From assembly GCA_047495785.1 (NCBI GenBank), contig JBLDXI010000074.1:1488001-1552000 (forward strand): a stretch of DNA of 64,000 bases. The letters run 5' to 3'. Origin of the DNA: Lepidodermella squamata (taxonomy: Eukaryota; Gastrotricha). Positions 1-13,000 of this stretch are shown here, in pieces. The first letter of the stretch is position 1; every line of letters begins with the position of its first letter. The notes under the pieces were generated by a model. It saw only the letters and a program-made list of their open reading frames with translations. It was not told where the DNA came from and made no database searches. The position numbers and the translations under genes were made by a program.

Positions 1-1
1 T

Positions 2-3000
2 AAGTTCCAGGACACCTTGGATGCGCTCATGACGGCGCCTCTCGAGTTCGCGGCTCAGAGTCTGAAAAAAGCAATTGAGGGAGCTGGAACAGATGAAGAG
101 GCAATCATTGAGGTGCTATGCTATGCTAATTACGACGACCTTCAACTAATCAAAGCCAAGTACGAAAAGCGTAAGTTGGAGTGGCCGTCGCACATTCATT
201 TGCATTATTTTTGTTCCTAGTTTACAAGGTTTCACTGCAGAAGGATATCGAGTCGGATACAAGTGGCCATTTTCGAAAACTTCTAGTTGCTCTACTCAAT
301 CGGCCTAAATCTCCAGAGAATGTTGACGTGAAAGGGGCGAAAACTGATTCGAAAACCCTACATGATGCATTTGCGAAGGGCAGTGATAAAGCTGCCGACG
401 AGTTGATCAAACTGCTGTCAGGCCGAGGGCGCTCGCAGCTACGGCTCATATTCGACACTTACAAAGCTGATTACAACACTGATGTTGTGGATGACATAAA
501 GAAAAACTTCGATAGCGACATCGAATCAGCGTTCGTCGCAACTGTCTATTCGATCCGCAACCGTTTCAAGTATTTCGCGAGCCGGTTGAATGCAGCGATG
601 GCAGGGCTTGGGACTCGAGACCAAGCTCTCATTCGGCTTATTGTCTCGCGCTGCGAAATCGATCTCGGAAATGTGAAGGAAGAGTACGAGAAAATGTACA
701 AAAAGTCTCTTGTAGCAGCCGTCTCAAGTGAAACTACGGGCGATTACTGCGACTGCTTGGTTTCGCTCATTAACGGTAACGGAAGCGGGAGCCCGCTGCC
801 AAAAGCTCCTGAACCGAAACCAGTTGAGAAGAAGGCAGAAAAGAAAGAGCCAGAGAAGAAGGAACCAGAGAAGAAAGAACCAGAGAAGCCCGAAAAAGGT
901 ATTAAAATATAAATGATGCGTATCCATATATAGTCGTATAATGAATCGCTGGGTAATTTTTGAACAGGAAAGAAAGGTAATATCAGCTTTTGCTTTCATC
1001 CAAATTTTTTAAATAGCCGGTTTATTTTATCAAGTAGAGTAGTCTGTAGCCCAATTAAATTCAAATAGCAATGCTCACGCAATTACGATACTATATATTA
1101 TATATTTCTTCAGCAATTGAGGCCTCCTGCGTCGCATCTGTACCGACTGTGGTTGCTGAGCCGAAGTTCGATGCGAAAAAAGATGCTGAGGTGTTGATGA
1201 AGGCCATGAAAGGCATTGGCACGGACGAGAAAAGCATCATCTCGGTTCTCACTCGCCGAACCTATCCGCAAAGAGCTGAGATCGAGAAGAAGTTCAAGGC
1301 GGAATACAAAAAGGTAACTTTAACATTTTTCACTCGCCATGATTACGATATTTAATGGCCTGGCAACATTTTACGAACTTAGAATTTCCTTGAAGTGAGT
1401 CTTGGTGTTGTGTATTTTGACCCCGATTCCTGATTCCCATTGCTCGTGTCATTGCTGTGAGAATCTATTTTAAAATGACGATTCGTTTCAGGAACTTCTT
1501 GCAGATCTAAAGAGTGAAACTGGAGGCGATTTCTTCAATCTTCTCACAGCCCTACTTACTCCACCTATCGAGTTCGCAGCGAAAAGTTTAAAGAAAGCGA
1601 TTCAAGGCGCTGGAACCGATGAGGAAACTCTAATCGAGGTGATCTGCTACGCATCATACGACGATCTTCAACTCATCAAGAGTAAATACGAGATGCGTGA
1701 GTTGAAGTTCTACTATATATTACCCCTTCATAATTCCCCCACTATTCGCAGTTTATCGAGTTCCGTTGCAACAAGATGCCGAAAGTGATACTAGTGGTCA
1801 TTTCCGGAAGTTGCTCGTAGCCTTGCTGAATCGGCCTAAATCGCCTGAGAATATTGATGTCAAAGCCGCGAGATCTGATGCGAAAAGCCTTCATGCCAGT
1901 ATAGCTAAAGGTGGCTCAGCAGCTGCCGATGACCTGACAACGGCTCTGTCGATAAAAGGCCGATCTCAGCTGAGGTTGATCTTCGAGAATTACAAGGCTG
2001 AATTCAAAACTGACATAGTCGATGATATTCGAGAGCATTTCGATAGCGATGTTGAAACAGCCTTTGTTGCCACTGTCGAATCGATCCGCAATAGATTCAG
2101 GTACTTCGCTACCCGGCTTGACGCGGCCATGAGTGGTGTCGGAACAAGAGATGATGCGTTGATCCGACTCATTGTCTCACGCTGTGAAATCGACCTTGGC
2201 AATATCAAGGAGGAGTTTGAAAAAATGTACAAAAAGCCATTGGTGAAAGCGGTTGGTGATGAAACGTCTGGCGATTATCGCGACGGTCTCATATCGCTGA
2301 TAATGGGCAACAATGGCAACAAGAAAGACGATCCGAAACCTCCTGAGCCGAATAAAGACAAGCCGCCACCTGAACCCAAAAAGGAGGCAAAGAAAGTAGA
2401 GCCAAAAGGTATTTTTATTTACAAACTTGCAAAGAAGTCGGACAAATATGTACTACAGCTAAAGGGAAAACAGGAGTCGACAAAGTGAAAAAAGGTTCCC
2501 AAATATTATGTAACATGTCCCTATTTTAATGTAGACCATTTCATTTCAGCTTAATAGTAGACGTAGCCAAGTATGAAATTCAATATTGTGTATAGAACCC
2601 GAAATCCTTTTCGTTTGTAGCAAAACCCTGTGGCTTAATGGAAATTAATACTCATTGCTGTTGATGTTATTCTTGTAGAAAATATAGCGTCAACGCCAAC
2701 CGTTATTCCTGAAGTCAAATTTGACGCTAAGAAGGATGCCGAGGCTCTGATGAAGGCTATGAAGGGCATTGGAACGGACGAAGATAGCCTGATAGCTGTT
2801 TTGACGCGGCGATGTTACCTCCAGCGGGCTGAGATCGAAAAAGCTTATAAGTCCGAGTACAAAAAAGTAACTATTGAACCACCATGATTGTAATGGCTAC
2901 TTGTTATCTGTTAATATATTAAAGGACTTGGAGTCAGAAATCGAAAGTGAGACTGACGGCGAATTTTTCAAAACGTTGTCAGCGCTGCTAACGTCCCCGG

Positions 3001-6000
3001 TTGAGTACCTAGCTAAATGTGCTCGAAAAGCTATTGAAGGATCGGGAACTGACGAGGAAACCTTGATCGAGGTGATTTGCGCACCCAGTTACGAGGACAT
3101 GCAGCTTCTCAAGGCCAAATACCAGCAACGTATGCTCGTATGACGTCCATGTTACTTTGTTAAAATCTCATTTTGCAGTCTACGATACTCCTCTGCAAAA
3201 AGACATTGAGGGGGATACAAGTGGAGCATTTAGAAAGCTGCTTGTTGCCCTGATCAATCGACCTAAGTCGCCTGAGAACATCGACGTGAAAGCAGCGAAA
3301 ACAGATGCGAAATCGCTGCACGACGCTATGGTGAAGGGTGGCGAAACGGCCTCAGATGAGCTGACTAAATTGCTGTCAAGCCGCGGCCGAGCTCAACTGC
3401 GACTCATTTTTGACACTTACGATGCAGACAATGACGTCGATCTCGAACCTGACATTAAGAAGCACTTCGACAGCGAGTTGGAAGCAGCCTTCGTTGCGAC
3501 AGTCCAAAGCATCCGTAATCGATTCAAATACTATGCCGGCCGCCTTGATTTCGCCATGGGAGGAAGTGGCACGAAGGACGAGATGCTCATTCGAATCATT
3601 GTCTCGCGTTGTGAACTCGATCTCGAAAATGTGAAAGATGAGTTTGAAAAGTCTTACAGCAAAACTCTGGCGAAAACAGTCGAGGATGAAACCTCTGGCG
3701 ATTACTGCAAATGTTTACTTTCCCTTATTAAGGGCAACAATGCCAACAAAATTTCGGTGGAAGAAGCCAGGAAACTTTTCAAACCTACTAAGCAGGAGGA
3801 ACACAAGGAGCCGAAGAAAGAAGAGGCTAAGAAAGAACCGGAAATTCCTCCACCGAAGCCAGATTCCAAAATGGCGCCAACGGTCCTCCCTGATCCTCAA
3901 TTTGACGTAAAGAAAGACTGCGAGGCGCTGATGAAGGCGATGAAAGGCCTGGGCACTGATGAGGACTCGCTAACTGCTGTTTTGACGAAGCGATCGTGGA
4001 AACAGAGGTCTGAAATCGAAGTCAAATACAAAGAAATCTACAAAAAGGTAAAAACCCGCTTGTCTCCCAAAATTCCCAACGTATTTGAGACATCTTGCTT
4101 TTATCAAGGAAATTAGTCAGGTAACATGAACATCAAGGCTGTTTTTTGATCCTCTAATCTAATGCTGATCTAATGCTAAATCTTTCAAATTCCACTTTAA
4201 GATTGATCTGTTCTAAACAATTTTATTTTATTAGGAGCTGGAGGCCGAGTTGAAAAGTGAAACCGAAGGCAACTATTTGATGGTGCTAACAGATCTCCTT
4301 AAGACACCCTATGAAGTTTCGGCCACCGCTTTGAATAAAGCGCTGAAAGGCAGCACGAATGAAGAGCTTCTAGTTGAAATAGTATGCAGCCAATCTTATG
4401 ACGATCTCCAGATGACACTTGGCAAATACGAAAATTGTTTGCTTACTTATTGTGCCATATGCTTTGATTCTTAACAAGTTGCTTTTCACAGTGTTTAAAA
4501 AGGCATTCATTAAGGATGTTGAAAGCGAGACAAATGGACAATTTCAGAAGTTAATGGCTGCGTTGATCAAGCGGCCGAAATCAGGTAAGGCTCCGGATCC
4601 GAAAGCTGCCAAAACGGACGCGAAAGCTCTGCATGACGAAATGCCGAAAAGCGTCGACAAGGGCTTGGATTCCTTTGTCAAGTTGCTCTCCACAAAAGGC
4701 CATACACAATTGAGGGCGGCATTCGAGGCCTACAAGGCCGATTACAAAACAGAAATCGAAGCAGACGTTCAGAAGCACTTCGGCAAGAGTCCCGATCTCC
4801 AAAAATCTCTCCTGGCAGTTGGTAAGTTCCGATCTTGCTCAAAATCCGATAAACATGTATATGTTCTCAGTCGGGATCATACGAAATAAGCCGGTGTACT
4901 TTGCGAAGAGATTTCAAGCTGCCATGGAAGGCGCTGGTACAAAAGATGAGGATTTGTCGCGCCTCTGTGTCACGCGTTGTGAAGTCGATCTAGGCACAAT
5001 CAAAGCCGAATACGAACGAATGTATAGCAAGCCACTTGTAAAAGCAGTTGAATCGGAGACTTCCGGCGATTACCAGAAAGCCCTTGTATCTCTTATCAAC
5101 GGAAACGCTCTGAGCAAAGAGAAGACTGTTACCAAAGGTTAGTCTTCACAACTATTTGCAGCATTTCCTCTATGAATCATTGCATTCTTTGGTTATAACA
5201 ATATTACAGCGGAAAATTATGTGGAGGAAGCTGAAAAAGTTAAACAAAACATTACCTCAGATGAGTGGCCTAGTTGGGAAAAAGAGGCAAATAAGCCTCA
5301 TGTCACTGGGGAAGAAGGGAATGATAAAGATGCCAGTGGTAAAGATACACAGAAAGAGGGGCAAGGTGGAGACGTAGAGATTGAAGGAGACGTGGTTGCA
5401 CCGACGGTTACTACCGAAGAAGAAAGCGATGAAGGGAAAGGTCAGAAGGATGGTGATAAAGATGATAACAAGAATGAAGTGGCCGAGGACGAGGGTGGCA
5501 CAGATGTAGGTAAGGAAGCTGAAAATAATGAAGAGTCAAAAGATGATGACAAGAAGGAAGAAGCCAAGGACGAACAGAAAGATGGCACTGATGATGGTAA
5601 GGAGACTGAAAACAAGGAAGAGTCGAAAGATGGTGATACCGAAGGAGCCAACCCTGAACGTGTGTCCGATGAAAAGCAAAAAGACGAAGAGGAAGGAGAA
5701 GGAGAAGGTAAAAAGGATGGTGATAAAGAGGGTGATAACGATGAGGACAAGAAAGATGAACAGCGGGAGGGTGAAGAAGATGTCCCAGCAGTGAAAAACG
5801 AGAACGAGGGCGATGCTGATAACGAAGATAAGCACGAAGAACCTGATGGCAATGAGAAAGACAAGGACAAAGATTCCAAGAAAGATGACAAAACTACAAC
5901 GAAAGACAGCGATAAAAAAGAGGACAAAGAGGGCAATAAACACAAAGATGGGGAAAAGGAGAAAGAGAAGGAGAAAGAGAAAGGGAAAGGGAAAGAAAAG

Positions 6001-6466
6001 GAAAAAGAAAAAGAAAAAGAAAAAGAAAGGGAAAAGGAAAAAGACCAGGGCAAAGATAAAGACAAGAAAGAGGATCATGGCAAGAATAAGGACAAAGAGA
6101 AAGAAAAGACGGCCGACAAGGACAAGGGCAAGAACGACAGCGCGAAAGCAGGTTCGATTTTCATTCAATCTCGAAAATACTTCCTTTACTTCTCGGCGTC
6201 TCAACTATTCAACATGCAAACTCAATAAACGCTTTTGGCGAAATTCTGCAGTGTTTCAACTCGCTTCGTTTTCAATTGGTTTTTTAATTCTAAAAATGTT
6301 TCGCCCTTCCAAAACTTGAATATAGTTTACTATGGTTTTGCCGTTACAATATGTCGTTTTGTTATTTCGCAGGTCCAGCAAAGCCAGAGGACAAGAAGAA
6401 AGGTATTTTAGCCGGATGAAATATTTGTTTTGTCGCACAATTTTTCATTTGATTTCAGGAAAATGA
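2..6466 (+). CDS. multi-core annexin (tandem annexin polyprotein), 5' end outside window
   Basis: Annexins bind acidic phospholipids in a calcium-dependent way through four about 70-residue repeats. Here 14 exons can be joined in frame: 2-170, 221-898, 1114-1313, 1492-1696, 1752-2408, 2679-2866, 2925-3129, 3179-4047, 4235-4436, 4492-4821, 4871-5137, 5210-6151, 6373-6402, 6459-6466. They give 1649 visible residues and a TGA stop. Four annexin cores follow one another; the first lacks repeat I and part of II, which lie outside the window. Type II calcium motifs such as MKGIGTDE, IEGAGTDEE and MSGVGTRDD recur in repeats I, II and IV, while repeat III is degenerate, as is common in the family. 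Cores are separated by Lys/Glu/Pro linkers. Exon 3179-4047 runs without interruption from repeats III-IV of one core into repeat I of the next, so this is one polypeptide, not separate genes. No signal peptide is visible. An AATAAA lies at 6562. Confidence 0.88.
5210..6151 (+). other. charged KED-rich C-terminal tail exon of the annexin gene
   Basis: This single exon codes for about 314 residues following the last annexin core. It is almost entirely Lys, Glu and Asp with Gly and Asn, and from about 5940 to 6120 it becomes a near-pure run of KEKEK-type repeats. No domain is visible. The DNA is purine-rich on the + strand, so open frames on the other strand (Ser/Phe/Leu-rich) are artefacts of composition. 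Such tails are usually disordered. Two tiny exons (6373-6402 and 6459-6466) add about a dozen residues before the stop. Confidence 0.75.
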
Positions 6467-7137
6467 GTCCGCGTGAGGTATGATTTTCCCAGTTTTCTCC
6501 CTCTTTGCTTGCCAAACACACCGTTGCTTTTCTATTTTCCAGACATGATCCGTCAAAAAGCAATAAATTTCAAAAAAACATCACAAACATAATCTTACAT
6601 TTTATAACGTGTTGTGAATCGAAAAATTGAATTTTCACTTTTCAAATGCTAGCTTCTTCGCATAAACTGTGCAGCTTTTGTACGCGTATTTCCGCACTTT
6701 TCTTCTTGTGCTGTAATAAGTTTGAACTTGTTTGTTGTGAAAGAGAATGGAACTTTCCAGCTCGCGTGTTTCAATAAAAGCGATCTTGCCATTTCATTTC
6801 TTCACCACTCACCACTCACACAATAACAGTGCGACGGGATGAATAATACGAGAGCCGCCGGTTAAGCGTACCATTTATTTTGCCACAAACATTGACGGCG
6901 AAAATAACCAGCGACCTAAAATTACACCCGAGTGCGTGTGTGCACGCTGTTGTTTTCACGGAGGTCAGCAGCGGCGAGCGGCGAGCGGCGAGATAATGCG
7001 GCTCACGCTCTCACCTCAATGGCAGGCTGAATCATCCACGCACAACTTGTTAATACTAAACTTTTCTAGATTGTTCCCCAGCGACCCAGTCCTCGTCGTT
7101 TTAAGGCGAGGTTGAACCATTTTTGAGTTGTATAGAA
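6467..7137 (+). other. intergenic: annexin 3' end and upstream region of the PDI-like gene
   Basis: No gene is seen here. An AATAAA at 6562-6567, about 100 bases after the annexin stop, is a likely polyadenylation signal. A short tandem array of a GGCGAGC-like heptamer lies near 6968-6992, and GC content rises towards the next gene, which suggests promoter or 5' UTR sequence. No specific factor site is claimed. Confidence 0.5.
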
Positions 7138-8569
7138 ATGCGCGCTTATTACATCATTTTGTTCGCGGCGTTTTTCGCCATTAAAGCACACGCCTTCGCC
7201 TTTTTCGGCAGCGCAAGCGGCGAGCCGGAAATCGAGGAAAAAGACGGTGTCTTGTGGTTGACCGAGAAAACATTCGACCTCGCACTTAAAAATTACAAGG
7301 CTCTCCTTGTTAGCTTTTACCCTTCATCCGTTATTTGTACCACTTGCCAACATGTCCACGACGAATTCGCAGCGGCGGCGAAAATTTTCACTGAGGAAGG
7401 TGAGCATGACACCAAGCTGGCTATTGTCGACGTTGCGAAGAACCCCGAGTTGAAGGAGCGCTTCCATGTCAAAAAGTACCCGGCAGTTCGGTTCTTCAAA
7501 AAAGGCGAGGAGTTCGAGGACTTGATGGGCCACGGTCACTACGTCGGCTCGTGGCACTCGCACACGATTGTTGCATGGCTGCGCAAAAAGAACGGCGAAA
7601 GTGCGTATCGCAGGCTGCATTCCACGGCTGAAATTCAGGAATTCGCCGAGGATAACGAAGCCGCCGTGGTCGGCATTTTCAAGGACCCGAACGGCAAGGA
7701 AGCCAAGGCGTTCGTTGAAGCGTCGCATCAAGTCCTCGACGACGGCGTCAATTTCGGCCTGGTGATCCCTGATGAGGATATGATGCAGACTGAGTTCGGC
7801 GACTCTGATAAAGTCGCCAAAATTTACATAATCAAGAAATTTGACGAGCTGATGAATGTCTACCACGACCAGCCGTACGACAGTGTCAAGGAAATTGTCA
7901 ATTTCGTCCGGTTACGGGCATTCCCTTACGTCGTCGATTTCTCAACTGGCGCCGAGGATGTGCAGCGATCGTTTGGAAGCCAACACATCCACAACCATCT
8001 GGTGCTGTTCGCCTCTAAATCCCATCCTGATATCCAGGTGAGCCACATGCTTTCTTTTTTATCCAGGTGAACCCGTTTGTGGGGCTGTGGGGCTATACAA
8101 AAAAATACTCAGTTTTTTTATAGCGATGCAACAAAATTCTGCACTTCTCAACCCCACGTTTAGCCTAAGGAATTGTTTGGTGGCTAGAACGTCGATTTAT
8201 CTTTATTTCCATACTCTTATTTCCTACGTTTTGTTTGTTATCTAGAGTCTGCACAGCGAGTTCCGAAAATCGGCGAAAGCTCTGCGCGCCGAATTCGGCG
8301 ATAGCATGAGCTGGACCTTTGTTGACGCCAGCAACCCGGAGCACCTCGAGTGGATGCAGTACTTTAGCGTTAAAAGCGAACAGGACACCCCACTGGTCAT
8401 GATCGTTGTTCTCGACGGTCGGAAACTCATCTATAAACTGAAACGCAAAACCCTGGAAAATGGACAGCTAAGCCCGATTGATGCAAAGGCCCTCGAGACC
8501 CATGTGCGCGATTTTTTCGCCGACAAACTTGACGTAGATGAGACAAATTATGTGAAAAATGAGCTTTAA
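7138..8569 (+). CDS. ER protein disulfide isomerase-like protein (a-b-b' form, CTTC site, KNEL tail)
   Basis: Two exons, 7138-8037 and 8246-8569, encode 407 residues. The first ATG (7138) is followed by a hydrophobic signal peptide of about 20 residues. Residues about 30-150 form a thioredoxin-like domain with the redox motif C67-T-T-C70 in place of the usual CGHC, and the conserved cis-proline in KKYPAVRFF (P115). The remainder resembles the b and b' domains of PDIA1, including stretches like VVGIFKD and IIKKFDE. There is no second catalytic a' domain, so the protein is shorter than PDIA1 (about 500) and similar in size to ERp44. The C-terminal KNEL is a KDEL-type ER-retrieval signal. It probably acts in the ER lumen as a thiol oxidoreductase or chaperone, but the changed active site makes isomerase activity uncertain. 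An AATAAA lies at 8594. Confidence 0.85.
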
Positions 8570-10021
8570 ACATTGCAATTTTTACATCACTTGAATAAAA
8601 AGAAAATCTCTTGCCCTCGACTTTGTTCGCAGTTTATTATCAAAATTAACAATTCGTTTGGCGCATAGTTCGTAAATTGCGTTCGTGTGCTGTTTTGCTG
8701 ATTGAGATTGGCTGATTGATGAATTTGGTGAGTTTGGTGACGAAGTGGTGTTGTGACACACGTGCTTCGCAAGCCATAACCAAGCCATCATCCATCTGCC
8801 TCTCACTCTCAATGCTTAGGGGTAGAAAAAAGGTAAATGCGTATTTCATTCTGATGATACCACAATCAATCCACAGGGATCTTGAAAATATTGATTAAAA
8901 CCACAGAAATGTTGAAACGAAAAAAAGCAAGCTATATAGCCAGCCGCGATAGCTTTTGCATAACCATCATCGCAGTTCTAAAAATGAACAGGTACGAAAT
9001 CAACAAAATAGGTCTGAAATATTTCAATCTGGCAATGCGGGTCGTTTCGTCATGCATGGCGAGCTCTATTCAAGCATTTCAGCGCCTGTTGGATATGCCT
9101 AACTATTAGGTTCACAGTCTATCTACTAGTCAAAGCAATGCGGATGAGGTTCGGCGAACAACTTATTCTGTTGTTGCGGCGTGTTGGCCAAAGTCTCAGT
9201 TACATAGGCTACCACGGCAGAGTACCATGGCTGATATCTTCTGACAACTGCATGTGTTTTCAACACATCGATGATGATGATGATGATGATTATATGAAAA
9301 GAAGACAGAAAAACAGAAACATGTAATTTGAACGTGCGGATAAGAAAATTCAATTGGATGCAATGCGAAAAAATCATGAGTTGAAGTAGTAGAGAAGTAT
9401 TTAGTATGCATGTCAGTAAAAAACTGAATCGCCACGAGGCCGATCGTTTTGTTATTCATCACAGTGTCAACGCAACCTTGCTAGTTATTATGTTTAGTTA
9501 AAGACTGAGGCGCTGGTTTTTTCTTTAAAAAACACATAGTTAAACACAAAATTAGTTAGGATTAAATGACTTTTCGCAAGCAGATTACAAAAGTTGTCAT
9601 GCCTTAGGACTGGCTCTACTGGAATTACTATTATGAACATTACTACGTACTTGTGCATTCGTCAACAGCGAGAAGTTTTCGCCGATTGGCATCGGGAAGT
9701 CCTGTAATAAAACAAAGCAATCGTACGTTTGCAATTAGTCTTGGAATTAAAAAAAAAAGAAAAAATGTAAACTTAATATAAAATGAAAATCTACATCGAC
9801 GTGCTTTCGGAAAGCTTACTCCAAATAAATAAATGACCCTAGATAATACCAAGAAGGCCAAAGTGCCTACATGAACTGTAAGCTCACTCTTGCTCCTAGG
9901 AAACAGCACTCACTCAGTCATTTATCATCGAAGAATGGTCGTGTGAAACCTTCAACACAAATAAATTCCCCATAATTAATCCTATGCAGTCCCCGAAATC
10001 TGCAAATCACCCTGTCGCCCC
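8570..10021. other. intergenic between convergent genes
   Basis: No supported gene. It holds the likely polyadenylation signal of the PDI-like gene (AATAAA, 8594-8599) and a short GAT microsatellite near 9270-9288. The channel gene on the other strand may end here: a strong donor at 10087 (minus strand) could join a small last exon at 9999-9982. Confidence 0.45.
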
Positions 10022-13000
10022 TTACTTACAGCACTGATTTGATACAAATCTCACAGAAAATCTCATGCGATTGGGCGGATCACTTACTTGGTGGTCCGCA
10101 ACCGAGGGGACAATGCCGAAAATGATGGCTGGACCGACGGTTATAGCGAGGAAGCATATTGTGCCGAGGGTGTAGTTGATGCAGCTGACAATATCGAGCC
10201 AGCTGACGTGGCCGTCCGTGATGCGATGGCCTTGGCTGTCGCGTTGCACGGGCACGGCGGCGAAGCGCGTCATTTCTTCGGTTTCCGACCAGCACGGCAT
10301 GTCCTGCTCGGGCGACGGCATTTGCACTATGGTGAAGCCCTCCGCCTGCATGCTCATGCGGCGGACACGCTCGTTGCGGTCGTTCGCCGCCCGAATCAGA
10401 CTCGACGTCACGCGTGGCTGCGTGCCGTGATGCCGCGGGCCTCTCCTGCAAAATCGCAAAGAAAACAGATATAAGTCTGGGCATAGACTTCTGCGCCCAA
10501 TCCTTCAAGAGCTGGATCGGGGATAAATTGTTGCTGATCAGAGCTTAAATTCAGGTTAGTAAATAGTATTTTTCTCAAAAATGCTGAATCGATTGGATAA
10601 ATTCCGGATCAAAATTAGCATTTGACTGAAAACAATCAACTCAAGGTAGTAATTTTGGAGAAGTTGGCGGTTTTGACTGTTTTCTGTCTGAGTTTATGAC
10701 ATAGAGCACGGTTGATAGAGGTCATTTCCGAATCAAAAGCAAGTTAGTTTAAAGAGGAAAACGTTAGCGACAATGTCAAGCTTCTCGCCATCCACAAGGA
10801 GGTCACAACAAAATTACCTTGACCTCAAGCACTTATCGCCCCGACACAAACAAGGGCAAGAGGACCACCACGACTGAGATCTATTATCATGGCTAATGTA
10901 ATCAAATGAATGGATCCGTTCGTTAGCCGAAAGCAAAAAGACTTACGCTGTCATGTGCGAGCAGGGCGCGGATTCTTCGCTGATGTTTTGCAGGGCCTGG
11001 CGCGCGAGGGAAGAGCTCGCCGCCTCGGTCGCGTACGTGAAGTTGTGCGGCCGGAAGTGAGCAGTGGCAGCAGTAGTTGCGAGAGTCGGAGGGAAGGCAC
11101 CGGCTTGGCCCGCCGACGACGAGCCGCTGTAGCCCGAGTGCGGGCTCTGCGGCTGCTGCAGCGGCACCGCCTCGCCCGACATCAGCACCGACGACAGGTC
11201 CTGCTTCGAGGGTGGCCCGCGCCGGCTGCACGGCGACGAGGCGCGGGAGTGCGAGCTGGAACCGAGGGTGCCACCTGTCGCCTGTTGGTTGTTGGCTTTG
11301 CGGTGCCATGCACAGCACGACTTGAGCCAGTCGGGCACGGGCGTGTGCCGGTCGTGGTTGAACGTGCAGAAGGCAGTGAATATGGAGGCGCACACGGAGG
11401 TCGCCGAGACTAGGATCACCAGATCGATGTAGATAGACAGCAGAGGCACGCTTTCGGAAGTTTTTGGCTGCAAGACAAATCACGATGGTTCAATATACAT
11501 TTTCCTCATGGCGTAGCAGTGACACTTCAAATGAGCTGAAACTCTCTAGAGCATACTACTCACAGCACTGATTTTATTGATTGTCGATTCTCTTTAAGGA
11601 GGATTGTCGAAATCAAGTATACTAGTATTTTAACCTATCCAAACTAGGTTTCCGGATTTTTCTATCCCGGTTAAATGCCTATCCTCATGAACATGTATAG
11701 AAAAAAAAGCTCACCAGTTGTGCAACGACCATGGACTGAAACACCATCACCGATAGCCTTGAAAGTAAAGGAATGAGTGACAGAAATGTACAGTTTCAAT
11801 CCTACATGGTCACAGTCGTGGAACCGACTCGTTGCGGATGCGTAGCAGGTAGGAAGAAGAACACAGTCTGAACAAACATGCGGTACTCGGTAAAACGTCT
11901 TTCATGCACCTCGCATGTAACTTACCTGAATTGCGGAAAGAATAAAACACGGAAGGATAAAGTTGATAGAGTGGTAAAGTCGCGCCCGCTCGATGATCAG
12001 CCAAAACTCGATTCTCGAGAAGTAAGTATTGACGCCGGCTTTTATCTGCTGGCTCGTTCCGAATGTTTTCTCGAGGCGCCAAGTCTCAGACTCGACGTAC
12101 ATCCTCAAATCGACAGGCGTGCGTTCCGAGCGCAGGCGCAAGTTTAGAAATCTCCGGTCAAATGTTGGCGATTCAACAATGACGGAACATTTTTGCCGGT
12201 CAAAGGGGAAATAGCTGAGTTGCAGCTTGCAGAAAGTGCGCAGGACGCCCGTCGGGTGCCACCACAGCTGCCCGTCGCTCTCTACCTTGATTTCGAAGCG
12301 CGTATCCCGGACAACGCTGTAAACGTCCGAAACTGAGTCTACAAGGAGAGAAAAGTAGGCAAAACCGTTAGATCTCAGCTGCTATAAATGTACAGAGTTA
12401 CGCCAATCAAACTCAGCTAAAAAATCACGCCAAATCACCACAAATGTGCTCGAGAAAAATCTCACGTCAAACAGTTCAACTTAAAATTGCTATTAGGTAA
12501 GGATAGGGTTCTCAGTTAAATAGGATTGTATGGATGGGCTCAAGTGCATCAGGAACGACGCTCAGATTGCCACGAAGCTACGACTCACCGATCGCTCCCG
12601 GCTATGCACCCTTCGATAGCTATTTATGGGTGTATTTCAAAAACTCACTTATTACAGCGAGGTCCGGTATCCACACGGACGAGGAAGGCAGCAAAATCTC
12701 AGTGATTTGGCCGAACTCATTCCTGTCCCAGGCTAATCGCTTATCGCGCCAGCCCTAGCCGAACAATAAACGATGATTAACAGGTATTAAAAAGAGCAAA
12801 AAGCCACTCACAATTTGTATGCGAACAGTAGTCTCCATTAGCTCGCTTTTTTCAACCTGGATTAAAAACAGAGACGTGTAGATGCGGCAATAGGTAAAAT
12901 GCAGTTGGCTCGATTGGCAATACATATTATGGAAGAGTTGATCGATCTCATGAAGACGTTTATTCAAAATTGATCTTGTCCCACCTCTACGGCTGCTCAT

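Noticed and set aside
5442-6065. Ser/Leu/Phe-rich minus-strand frame of about 200 codons
   Set aside because: It is the reverse of the purine-rich KED tail of the annexin gene and has no independent support.
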